DNA from: DATLTV01 sp035533375 | GTDB lineage: Bacteria > Patescibacteriota > Minisyncoccia > UBA6257 > 2-01-FULL-56-20 | Length of the DNA stretch: 23,080 nucleotides | Assembly: GCA_035533375.1 (NCBI GenBank) | Contig: DATLTV010000021.1 | Coordinates: forward strand, 1-23,080 | Reading direction: 5' to 3' | Part shown: positions 12,903 through 19,305 of the stretch, piece by piece | How the letters are laid out: the number at the start of each line of letters is the position of its first letter | How positions within the stretch are numbered: position 1 is the stretch's first letter | Notes under the pieces: generated by a model | The model's database searches: none | What the model was told of the DNA's origin: nothing | Seen by the model: only the letters and a program-made list of their open reading frames with translations | Program-made: the position numbers and the translations under genes

Positions 12903-14954
12903 ATGTCACCTATATTATTTTCGATTGTGTGCAGTGTGGTCGCGATCGCGTTTTCGCTCGTTCTCGTTCTGAAAATATCCCGCGAGCCGGCGGGTGATAA
13001 AAAAATGCAGGAAATCGCGCAGGCGATCCAGACGGGCGCGAAGGCATATTTGAACCGGCAGTATAAAACGGTCGCGGTTGTCGCAATCGTAGTGGCTCTT
13101 CTTATCGGTTGGCTTTTGAACATCACGACGATGGTCGGTTTCCTCCTGGGAGCCGCCGCCTCGGCGCTTGCGGGATATATCGGCATGAATATGTCCGTGC
13201 GCGCGAACGTGAAAACGGCGGAAGCGGCGAAGTCGGGGCTCGGCAAGGCGCTGGGCATCGCTTTCGAAGGCGGATCGGTCACGGGGCTCCTCGTCGTCGG
13301 GCTTGCGCTTCTCTCGGTCTCGGTTTTTTATGCGATCACGAATAATGTGACGGCGCTCGTCGGCCTTGGTTTCGGCAGCAGCTTGATTTCGGTCTTTGCC
13401 CGCCTCGGCGGCGGCATTTTCACGAAAGGCGCCGATGTCGGCGCTGACCTTGTCGGGAAAGTTGAAGCGGGAATTCCGGAAGACGATCCGCGAAACCCGG
13501 CGGTGATCGCGGACAATGTCGGCGACAACGTGGGAGATTGCGCCGGCATGGCCGCGGATCTCTTTGAAACTTATGCGATCACGGCGATCGCCGCGATGAT
13601 CCTCGGAAACCTGGTGTTCCACGGCAACGCGCAAGCAATCACATTGCCGCTCATGATCGGCGGCATCTCGATAATCGCCTCTATATTAGGGGTCTTCTTC
13701 GTGCGGTTGGGCAAAACACAATCAATCATGGGCGCCCTCTATAAAGGGCTTGCGGCGGCGGGCGTGCTCGCGCTCGCCGGTTTTGCGTGGCTCTCAAGCA
13801 GTTTTCACCTCTATCCGTACGGAGCGGGGACGCAGGCGGTCGTGAATCAGCTTTCTGCGGGAAACTATGACACGCAGGCGCTGAGCTTCTGGATTCTCTT
13901 TCTGCCGATGCTTATAGGTATTCTCGTCACCGGCCTTATCGTACTCATTACCGAATATTACACTTCAAAAAGTTTCCGTCCGGTGAAATCGATTGCGCAG
14001 GCATCGACGACCGGCCACGGCACGAACATCATCACCGGGCTTTCGGTCGGTATGGAATCGACCGCGCTGCCGGTAGTCGTGATCGTCGCGGGGATCCTCA
14101 CGGCATATTCTTTCTCGGGCCTTTATGGTGTGGCGCTCGCCGCGATGAGCATGCTTTCCATGGCGGGGATCGTTGTTGCAATCGACGCCTTCGGTCCAAT
14201 CACCGATAATGCCGGCGGCATCGCCGAGATGGCGGGCTTGCCCGATTCGGTACGCAAAGTAACGGATGCGCTGGATGCCGTGGGAAACACGACGAAAGCG
14301 GTCACTAAGGGATATGCGATCGGATCCGCCGGCCTTGCGGCTGTTGTACTCTTTTCATCTTATGTTCAGGAACTCGAGAAGAAGATGGGGGGTGCCACGA
14401 TCCACTTTGATCTGAGTGATCCGAAGATTATCGTGGGGCTCCTGCTCGGCGGTGCGATTCCGTATCTTTTCGCCGCCATCTCGATGAAAGCGGTGAGTAA
14501 GGCGGCCGGAAGCGTTGTTGTTGAAGTGCGCCGGCAATTCAAAGAAATTCCCGGCATCATGCAGGGAACCGCCAAACCGGACTATGCAAAATGCGTTGAT
14601 ATCGTGACGCGCGCCGCGATCAAAGAAATGGTCGTGCCGGCACTCCTGCCGGTCGTGGCGCCAATCGCCGTAGCATTCCTGCTCGGGCCGATTGCCCTCG
14701 GCGGGCTCCTCGTGGGATCAATCGTGACCGGAATCTTCGTAGCCATTTCCATGACCTCCGGCGGCGCGGCCTGGGACAACGCGAAGAAATATATAGAGGA
14801 AGGGAATTTGGGCGGTAAAGGATCGGAAGCGCACAAAGCTGCAGTGACAGGGGACACCGTCGGCGACCCCTATAAAGACACCGCCGGCCCCGCGATCAAT
14901 CCGGTCATCAAAATCATCAACATCATCGCGCTGCTTTTGGTGGCGTTTCTCTAA
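12903..14954 (+). CDS. hppA: Membrane-bound proton-translocating pyrophosphatase (K+-independent type)
   Basis: 683 aa, about 16 membrane helices. It hydrolyses pyrophosphate to pump ions across the membrane. The catalytic loops are intact: KGADVGADLVGKVE with EDDPRNP (about 178-200), DNVGDNVGDCAGMAADLFE (about 204-222), DAFGPITDNAGGIAEM, and DTVGDPYKDTAGPA near the C-terminus. At the K+-dependence position GNTTK has Lys465 where K+-dependent enzymes have Ala; in this family Lys marks K+-independent H+ pumps. Na+-pumping members are K+-dependent, so proton transport is expected. No Shine-Dalgarno before ATG 12903. It lies between nusA and clpP on the same strand. In a cell with little respiration such a pump could recover energy from biosynthetic pyrophosphate; this last point is inference. 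Confidence 0.97.
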   Translation: MSPILFSIVCSVVAIAFSLVLVLKISREPAGDKKMQEIAQAIQTGAKAYLNRQYKTVAVVAIVVALLIGWLLNITTMVGFLLGAAASALAGYIGMNMSVRANVKTAEAAKSGLGKALGIAFEGGSVTGLLVVGLALLSVSVFYAITNNVTALVGLGFGSSLISVFARLGGGIFTKGADVGADLVGKVEAGIPEDDPRNPAVIADNVGDNVGDCAGMAADLFETYAITAIAAMILGNLVFHGNAQAITLPLMIGGISIIASILGVFFVRLGKTQSIMGALYKGLAAAGVLALAGFAWLSSSFHLYPYGAGTQAVVNQLSAGNYDTQALSFWILFLPMLIGILVTGLIVLITEYYTSKSFRPVKSIAQASTTGHGTNIITGLSVGMESTALPVVVIVAGILTAYSFSGLYGVALAAMSMLSMAGIVVAIDAFGPITDNAGGIAEMAGLPDSVRKVTDALDAVGNTTKAVTKGYAIGSAGLAAVVLFSSYVQELEKKMGGATIHFDLSDPKIIVGLLLGGAIPYLFAAISMKAVSKAAGSVVVEVRRQFKEIPGIMQGTAKPDYAKCVDIVTRAAIKEMVVPALLPVVAPIAVAFLLGPIALGGLLVGSIVTGIFVAISMTSGGAAWDNAKKYIEEGNLGGKGSEAHKAAVTGDTVGDPYKDTAGPAINPVIKIINIIALLLVAFL

Positions 14955-14961
14955 ACTAATC

Positions 14962-14970
14962 TGATATAAT
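14962..14970 (+). promoter_or_regulatory. Extended -10 promoter for clpP
   Basis: TGATATAAT, an extended -10 (TGn plus exact TATAAT), ends 7 nt before the clpP ATG, so the transcript should start at or next to the start codon. No -35 is evident. Confidence 0.6.
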
Positions 14971-14977
14971 TGCAATC

Positions 14978-15577
14978 ATGGATGAATCGAACCAATACCT
15001 GATCCCGACGGTCATTGAAAAATCTCCCCACGGCGAGCGGGCGTACGATATTTATTCCCGCCTGCTCAAGGAGCGGATTGTTTTTCTCGGCGGCCCGATC
15101 AACGACGCGGTGGCGAACACCGTGATTGCGCAGCTTCTGTTCCTCGAGCACGAGGATCAGAAAAAAGATATTCGGGTATACATCAACAGCCCCGGCGGAT
15201 CGGTCACGGCAGGCATGGCAATTTATGACACGATGCAATACGTGAAACCCGACGTTTCGACGATGTGCGTGGGGATCGCGGCATCGATGGGCGCGTTCCT
15301 GCTCGCCGCCGGACAAAAAGGGAAGCGATTTGCATTGCCGAATTCGGAAATTCTTTTACACCAGGTGATGGTCGAGGGCATCGGCGGCCAGGCTACCGAG
15401 ATCGAGATCTCCGCTCGGCACATCATCAACATGAAAGAGAAATTGAACCAGTTGCTCGCGAAAAATACGGGCCAGTCACTCGCGAAAGTGGAGAAAGATA
15501 CCGACCGCGACTTCTGGCTTTCGGCCGAAGAAGCGAAGACGTATGGCGTGATCGACGAGATTATCAAAAAGTCTTAG
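14978..15577 (+). CDS. clpP: ATP-dependent Clp protease proteolytic subunit ClpP
   Basis: 199 aa, the normal mature length. Serine peptidase of family S14 that forms a double-heptamer chamber fed by ClpX or ClpC/ClpA. The triad is visible: Ser103 in GIAASMGAF, His128 in LLHQVM, and Asp174 in VEKDTDRDFWLSAEEA. The oxyanion/handle motif SPGGSVTAGMAIYDTM (71-86) is intact. The start is set by the extended -10 only 7 nt upstream (leaderless) and by VIEKSPHGERAYDIYSRLL matching family N-termini. A bidirectional terminator lies downstream. Partner ATPases are not in the window. Confidence 0.97.
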   Translation: MDESNQYLIPTVIEKSPHGERAYDIYSRLLKERIVFLGGPINDAVANTVIAQLLFLEHEDQKKDIRVYINSPGGSVTAGMAIYDTMQYVKPDVSTMCVGIAASMGAFLLAAGQKGKRFALPNSEILLHQVMVEGIGGQATEIEISARHIINMKEKLNQLLAKNTGQSLAKVEKDTDRDFWLSAEEAKTYGVIDEIIKKS

Positions 15578-15618
15578 AAGCGGATCGGGAAATGCGCCGC
15601 GGATAAATATTGATGGAT

Positions 15619-15656
15619 AAAAAAAGCCCGCTCGGAATGAGCGGGTTTTGTTTTTT
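15619..15656. terminator. Bidirectional intrinsic terminator between clpP and the convergent unknown gene
   Basis: CCCGCTC (15627-15633), GGAAT loop, GAGCGGG (15639-15645), flanked by an A-run on the left and TTTTGTTTTTT on the right, so it works on both strands. It serves clpP (plus) and the gene ending at 15655 (minus). Confidence 0.9.
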
Positions 15657-16119
15657 ACTTGTCGATTATTACGGCAGTTTCGGCGTCGACGTGCCGGAAT
15701 TCTTCGCAGATCGCACGATCGCGTTCGGCATTCTCGCGATAGCCGGCGGCGAGTTGTCCCTCGAAAAATTCGCGGATTTTTCCGCGGAAATCTTTTTCGA
15801 GGTTCACATATTCCGCCATTGCCTGGCTGTCCCAAAGTATCATGCCGTCGAGGACAGTCTGAGTTTCGAGGCCGAGGGTTTGACCGATTTTTCGGGCGAG
15901 CTCGCTTTGGGTCAAGTCTCGGATCTCTTCGCCGACCTCCTTGATTGATTTTGTCGCTACTTCCGCATAGGCGTCGACGAAGAGGCATCCTTTCCCGTCG
16001 CGGACGCTGTTTCCCCAGCCGTATTCAATGCGTCCGTCGGCGATTCTCGGCAGAACGATTGCCTGTATCGCGGGATTCAGTTCTTCCGTAAAAACTCGGG
16101 CAAGTCCTTGCAAATCCAT
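15655..16119 (-). CDS. Unknown protein, 154 aa, solitary gene with strong expression signals
   Basis: Starts at ATG 16119 because GGAGG lies 9 nt upstream, the clearest Shine-Dalgarno in the window; the frame is open to 16371 but that part overlaps tyrS and its regulatory region. No family recognised. The protein is soluble, acidic and mostly helical. Near residues 68-80 LTQSELARKIGQ looks like the first helices of a helix-turn-helix, so an autoregulated DNA-binding protein is one possibility; the following sequence (ETQTVLDGMILWDSQA) does not clearly continue it. Promoter TTGACA-17-TATACT, a palindrome over the -10, and a terminator make this a complete single-gene unit pointing away from tyrS. 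Function unknown; that it is a real gene is well supported by its signals. Confidence 0.8.
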   Translation of the reverse strand: MDLQGLARVFTEELNPAIQAIVLPRIADGRIEYGWGNSVRDGKGCLFVDAYAEVATKSIKEVGEEIRDLTQSELARKIGQTLGLETQTVLDGMILWDSQAMAEYVNLEKDFRGKIREFFEGQLAAGYRENAERDRAICEEFRHVDAETAVIIDK

Positions 16120-16145
16120 TTGATTTTCCTCCGCACATGTTGGAA

Positions 16146-16185
16146 TTGCTGTTGGCAGTATAACAGCAAAAACCGGGGGTGTCAA
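16146..16185 (-). promoter_or_regulatory. Promoter and overlapping palindromic operator of the unknown 154-aa gene
   Basis: Minus strand TTGACA (16180-16185), exactly 17 nt, TATACT (16157-16162). TTGCTGTT (16146-16153) and AACAGCAA (16162-16169) form a perfect 8-bp inverted repeat with an 8-nt gap centred on the -10 box, the placement expected of a repressor site. Confidence 0.75.
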
Positions 16186-16197
16186 AACGCGCGATTT

Positions 16198-16203
16198 TAT
16201 GAT
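16198..16203 (+). promoter_or_regulatory. Candidate -10 box for tyrS
   Basis: TATGAT ends 12 nt before the tyrS ATG (16216); no -35 at the right distance. The 5' UTR would be about 5 nt. Confidence 0.35.
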
Positions 16204-16215
16204 AAGCTTTGGATA

Positions 16216-17439
16216 ATGATCGACAAAAGCAAGGATAATGAAGGGTCCGCGGCCGTCTTCGCACATCGCGCGATCGATTCGATCTACCCCTCGAAAGAAG
16301 CATTTGACGCCGCGCTTCGCGGAGGCAAAAAGCTGCGCATCTATATCGGCGCCGACGCCACGGGGCCTCATTTACATTTGGGCCAGCTCACGAATCTGCT
16401 CGTCCTCAAAAAACTGCAGGAGGCCGGCCACGAGATCATTTTTCTCATCGGCGACTTCACGGCGCGAATCGGCGATCCTTCGGACAAGCTCGCGTCGCGG
16501 AAACCGCTTACCGAAAAGGAGGTCAAAGAAAATTATAAATCGTTCAAGGAGCAGGTCGGCAGAATTCTTGACCTCAAGGGGAAAAACCCGGTGCGGATCG
16601 AATTCAATTCGAGGTGGCTTGCGAAGATCGATCTTGCGGAATGGCTCGCAATCGAGGGCCATTTCACGCATCAGCAGATGATCGAGCGGGATATGTTTCA
16701 GGAAAGGATAAAAGAAGGAAAGCCGATCAACCTCGCTGAATTTTCGTATCCGCTCATGCAGGGATACGATTCCGTGGCGATGGACGTGGACGCCGAGATT
16801 GGCGGCACGGACCAGACTTTCAATATGCTCGTCGGACGCACACTGCTTCGCGCATATAAAAACAAAGAAAAGTTCGTGCTCACGACAAAGCTTCTTATCA
16901 ATCCGAAAACCGGAAAAAAGATCATGAATAAAAGCGAGGGCGGACTCGTAAACCTCGATGACGCGCCGCAGGAAATATTCGGGAAAACAATGGCGCTTTC
17001 GGACGAATCAATGTTCGCAATCGCCGAACTCTGCACCGAGATGCCGGATGCGAAGATTGCCGAATTGCGCAGTGCCGTAGAAAAAGGCGGGAATCCGCGC
17101 GATGCAAAACTCGATATCGCCGAAGCGGTCACGAAAACCGTTTATGGCGCAACGGAAGCGAATGCCGCACGCGAGCATTTCGAAAAACTTTTCTCGAAGA
17201 AGGAGGCGCCGGAGGACGCGCCGCCGCTCGGCGCCGCTTCCGGCACTACGACCACGCTCGTAAGAAATTCCGGGGTGGCGAAGAGCAACAGCGAAGCGCG
17301 GCGGCTTGTCGAGCAGGGCGCTCTTGAGATCGGCGGAAAAACGATAAAAGATCCGAATTTGGAACTTACAAAACTGGGACTTAAGGGCGGCGAACCGGTG
17401 AAGATCGGCAAAAAGAATTTCTTCAGAATTAAGCTATAA
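16216..17439 (+). CDS. tyrS: Tyrosyl-tRNA synthetase
   Basis: 407 aa class I synthetase that charges tRNA-Tyr. Start MIDKSKDNEG at 16216; the upstream open extension to 16108 overlaps the divergent promoter and is rejected. The Rossmann core has YIGADATGPHLHLGQL (43-58): the HIGH signature reads HLGQ, with Gln at the second His. YPLMQGYDSVAMDVDAEIGG (178-197) forms the tyrosine pocket, followed by TDQTFN (198-203). The KMSKS loop reads KIMNKSEGG (235-243), Asn replacing Ser. A C-terminal S4 RNA-binding domain (about 340-395, VRNSGVAKSNSEARRLVEQG) completes the normal architecture. The family is certain despite the motif changes. It is followed 14 nt later by prgI, which has its own -10 box over the tyrS stop. 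Confidence 0.95.
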   Translation: MIDKSKDNEGSAAVFAHRAIDSIYPSKEAFDAALRGGKKLRIYIGADATGPHLHLGQLTNLLVLKKLQEAGHEIIFLIGDFTARIGDPSDKLASRKPLTEKEVKENYKSFKEQVGRILDLKGKNPVRIEFNSRWLAKIDLAEWLAIEGHFTHQQMIERDMFQERIKEGKPINLAEFSYPLMQGYDSVAMDVDAEIGGTDQTFNMLVGRTLLRAYKNKEKFVLTTKLLINPKTGKKIMNKSEGGLVNLDDAPQEIFGKTMALSDESMFAIAELCTEMPDAKIAELRSAVEKGGNPRDAKLDIAEAVTKTVYGATEANAAREHFEKLFSKKEAPEDAPPLGAASGTTTTLVRNSGVAKSNSEARRLVEQGALEIGGKTIKDPNLELTKLGLKGGEPVKIGKKNFFRIKL

Positions 17440-17441
17440 TC

Positions 17442-17447
17442 TATAAT
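17442..17447 (+). promoter_or_regulatory. -10 box for the PrgI/T4SS operon
   Basis: Exact TATAAT, 6 nt before the ATG at 17454 (a second TATAAT at 17435-17440 overlaps the tyrS stop). Implies a leaderless mRNA; no convincing -35. Confidence 0.5.
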
Positions 17448-17453
17448 ATAGAT

Positions 17454-17969
17454 ATGCAATTCCAGGTACCGCAATTCATCGAAACGGAGGATAAAGTGGT
17501 GGGACCGTTCACCATCCGCCAATTCATCTACATCGCAATCGGCGGCACGATCAGTTTTCTCTTCTACTTCACTGTGGCGACCTGGTTGTGGGCGATTTTC
17601 TCTATAGTGGTGCTCAGCGGAGCAATCGCGCTCGCATTCGTGAAGGTCGAAGGAAGACCGCTCGTCCAGATTGCGCTATCGGCATTCAATTTTTACTGGA
17701 AACCGCAAACTTACGTTTGGCAGTCGGAGCGGCCCGCGGAAGTGAAAAGCGAGGCGGTGGCGCGAGGGGAGGCGCCTTCCGGGATTTCGCTCGAAAACAT
17801 CGTCGCCGGCATGGCGCTCAGGGACGCTTGGCGCGACGTGCAGACGGGAGAAAAAACCAAAAGCATGATCTCGAACCAGCAATTCTTCGGGAAGGTCCAG
17901 GAAAGATATAATATGTATCGGGACCTCGGCGGCGCCCGCCAGGCGGCACGGCGCATCGATTATAGGTAG
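17454..17969 (+). CDS. PrgI-family (VirB3-like) T4SS membrane protein
   Basis: 171 aa. The N-terminus MQFQVPQFIETEDKVVGPFT and QFIYIAIGG are the signature of the PrgI family, small inner-membrane T4SS components found next to VirB4-type ATPases in Gram-positives and CPR bacteria. Two adjacent membrane helices (about 25-43 and 46-64) are followed by the conserved KVEGRPLVQIALSAFNFYWKPQTYVW and a soluble helical tail. It starts a T4SS block (PrgI, TraC-domain, VirB4). Its stop codon (17967-17969) touches the left repeat of the four-helix-bundle unit, which separates it from the VirB4 pair. Confidence 0.9.
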   Translation: MQFQVPQFIETEDKVVGPFTIRQFIYIAIGGTISFLFYFTVATWLWAIFSIVVLSGAIALAFVKVEGRPLVQIALSAFNFYWKPQTYVWQSERPAEVKSEAVARGEAPSGISLENIVAGMALRDAWRDVQTGEKTKSMISNQQFFGKVQERYNMYRDLGGARQAARRIDYR

Positions 17970-17999
17970 CTTTTAGCTGTTGGGTTTTAGCTGTTAGTT
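17969..17999. repeat. Left boundary repeat of the four-helix-bundle unit
   Basis: Two tandem TTTTAGCTGTT units just after the prgI stop. GTTTTAGCTGTTAGTT (17984-17999) is the exact reverse complement of 18507-18522, and the 30 nt 17969-17998 match 18470-18499 directly with a few changes. Confidence 0.85.
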
Positions 18000-18059
18000 C
18001 CGCTATCGTCGCCATAAATAACATCCAGCACGCTTTAGAAAAATTTTATCTGCTCCGAG

Positions 18060-18065
18060 TATAAT
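18060..18065 (+). promoter_or_regulatory. -10 box for the four-helix-bundle gene
   Basis: Exact TATAAT, 6 nt before the GTG start at 18072; leaderless transcript expected. No -35 of note. Confidence 0.5.
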
Positions 18066-18071
18066 GGGGTC

Positions 18072-18428
18072 GTGTATTTAAAGTCTTACAAAGAACTTAT
18101 CGTCTGGCAAAAATCGTGCGATCTCGTATTCGCGATATACGCCCTAACTGACCAGTTTCCCAAAGAGGAAACGTATAGCCTCGGGTCTCAAATGCGCCGG
18201 GCGGCAGTCTCAATTCCTTCGAACATTGCCGAGGGGTCGCGGAGGAAAGATATTCCGGAATACTTGCAATTTTTAAGGATCGCCGACGCCTCCTCAGCGG
18301 AACTCGAAACCCAGATTTTCCTCTCGAGACGCCTTTATCCAATGCTTGAATACTCGATCACTGAGAAGTTTTTAGAAGAAGTCCAAAAAATGCCGAATGT
18401 TATGATTGCAAGGCCGGAGGCCAAATGA
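18072..18428 (+). CDS. Four-helix-bundle protein (23S rRNA intervening-sequence / S23 family)
   Basis: 118 aa from GTG 18072. It matches the family signature throughout: SYKELIVWQKSCDLVFAIY (5-23), FPKEETYSLGSQMRRAAVSI (29-48), PSNIAEGSRRK (49-59), and the ELETQIFLSRRL helix near the end. Members form small pentameric four-helix bundles; they occur inside intervening sequences of 23S rRNA genes, near diversity-generating retroelements (Avd-like) and scattered in CPR genomes, with no settled biochemical function. The GTG start is supported by TATAAT 6 nt upstream and by the conserved N-terminus. It interrupts the T4SS cluster between prgI and the TraC-domain gene and is enclosed by repeats, which suggests it arrived as a unit. 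Confidence 0.9.
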   Translation: MYLKSYKELIVWQKSCDLVFAIYALTDQFPKEETYSLGSQMRRAAVSIPSNIAEGSRRKDIPEYLQFLRIADASSAELETQIFLSRRLYPMLEYSITEKFLEEVQKMPNVMIARPEAK

Positions 18429-18469
18429 GCCTCGGAAAGTTTTTTGTTTTGATATACAATAGTACTATG

Positions 18470-18522
18470 GCTTTTAGGTGTTGGCTTTAAGCCCTTAGCG
18501 AACGACAACTAACAGCTAAAAC
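18470..18522. repeat. Right boundary repeats of the four-helix-bundle unit
   Basis: 18470-18499 is a diverged direct copy of 17969-17998; 18507-18522 (AACTAACAGCTAAAAC) is the perfect inverted copy of 17984-17999. It ends 2 nt before the next start codon, replacing any Shine-Dalgarno there. Confidence 0.8.
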
Positions 18523-18524
18523 TT

Positions 18525-19217
18525 ATGCCCAAGAATTTCGGCAATACCCAGGACTTGGTCGACATCAAAGAAATCCACGACAGCACCGTGGTTATGAAAA
18601 GCGGCGCCCTGCGGCAGGTGGTTATGGTGGGCGGCGTGAATTTCGCGCTCAAATCGGAAATGGAGCAGAATATCATCACGGGCGGTTACCAAAACTTCCT
18701 GAACGGCATCGATTTTTCGTTGCAGATCGTAATCCACTCGAGGAAGGTGAATATCGAGCGCTACCTGCAGGGGCTCGCGGAGCACTTGTCGGAAGACGCT
18801 TCGCCGCTTCTACAGAACCAAGCGGAAGAATACCGTGAATTCATTCGCGGCTTCGTGCAGAAGAATGCGATCATGGAAAAAGTATTTCTTGTGATTGTGC
18901 CGTATTATCCGATTGGATTGAATATGCCTTCGACGGGGCAGGCGAGCGACTTACTTTCGTCGCTCCCCTTCGGCGGATCGAAAAAAAAGCCCGACAAGTC
19001 TGCGGCGGCGGAGAAAGCGAAAGCGACGGCGCAGGCGAACTTTGCGGAGAACCTTGCCCAGCTCAAGCAGCGCGTGAATCAGGTGTCCGAAGGGCTTTCC
19101 GCGATCGGCCTCGAAGCGGTCGTCCTGGATGACGAGCAGCTCATCGAGCTTTTCTATAACTTCTACAATCCGGAAACAGTCGAGAAACAAGGGGTTAATC
19201 TGTCCACAAGGCAATAA
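18525..19217 (+). CDS. TraC-domain protein, VirB4 N-terminal partner of the T4SS
   Basis: 230 aa, no Walker motifs. The opening (LVDIKEIHDSTVVMKSGALRQVVMVGGVNF) and the central helical part (IQIVIHSRK-like beta strand, then NIERYLQGLAEHL) fit the N-terminal TraC/CagE-type domain that precedes the ATPase in single-chain VirB4 proteins. A Lys/Ala-rich segment (about 153-172) is followed by a final helical region ending EAVVLDDEQLIELFYNFYNP, a hallmark of the VirB4 N-terminal half. The ATPase is encoded separately 88 nt downstream, so VirB4 is split in two here, as is common in CPR genomes. ATG 18525 directly follows the inverted repeat; there is no Shine-Dalgarno. Confidence 0.85.
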   Translation: MPKNFGNTQDLVDIKEIHDSTVVMKSGALRQVVMVGGVNFALKSEMEQNIITGGYQNFLNGIDFSLQIVIHSRKVNIERYLQGLAEHLSEDASPLLQNQAEEYREFIRGFVQKNAIMEKVFLVIVPYYPIGLNMPSTGQASDLLSSLPFGGSKKKPDKSAAAEKAKATAQANFAENLAQLKQRVNQVSEGLSAIGLEAVVLDDEQLIELFYNFYNPETVEKQGVNLSTRQ

Positions 19218-19305
19218 ATTCATAATTTTAAAATGTGTTTGAAAATTAGTTCGGTAAATATTTATTCGAAAATTGAGATTTGAAAATTGAAGATTTCTCC
19301 ATAAA

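Larger units (their letters stand above)
17969..18522. mobile_element. Putative mobile unit: four-helix-bundle gene enclosed by direct and 16-bp inverted repeats
   Basis: The unit begins at the prgI stop codon and ends 2 nt before the TraC-domain gene's ATG. It contains one gene with its own -10 box. Layout: tandem TTTTAGCTGTT repeats, gene, degenerate direct copy (18470-18499), then the exact inverted copy (18507-18522). Four-helix-bundle proteins of this family were first known from 23S rRNA intervening sequences, where the gene also lies between complementary ends. No transposase and no target duplication are seen; mobility is inference. Confidence 0.45.

Noticed and set aside
12178..13634. 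Long minus-strand open frames antisense to nusA and hppA
   Set aside because: Arg/His/Asp-rich translations typical of reverse-frame shadows of biased codons.
16120..16371. 84-codon N-terminal extension of the unknown minus-strand gene
   Set aside because: It crosses its own promoter and overlaps the start of tyrS; GGAGG fixes the start at 16119.
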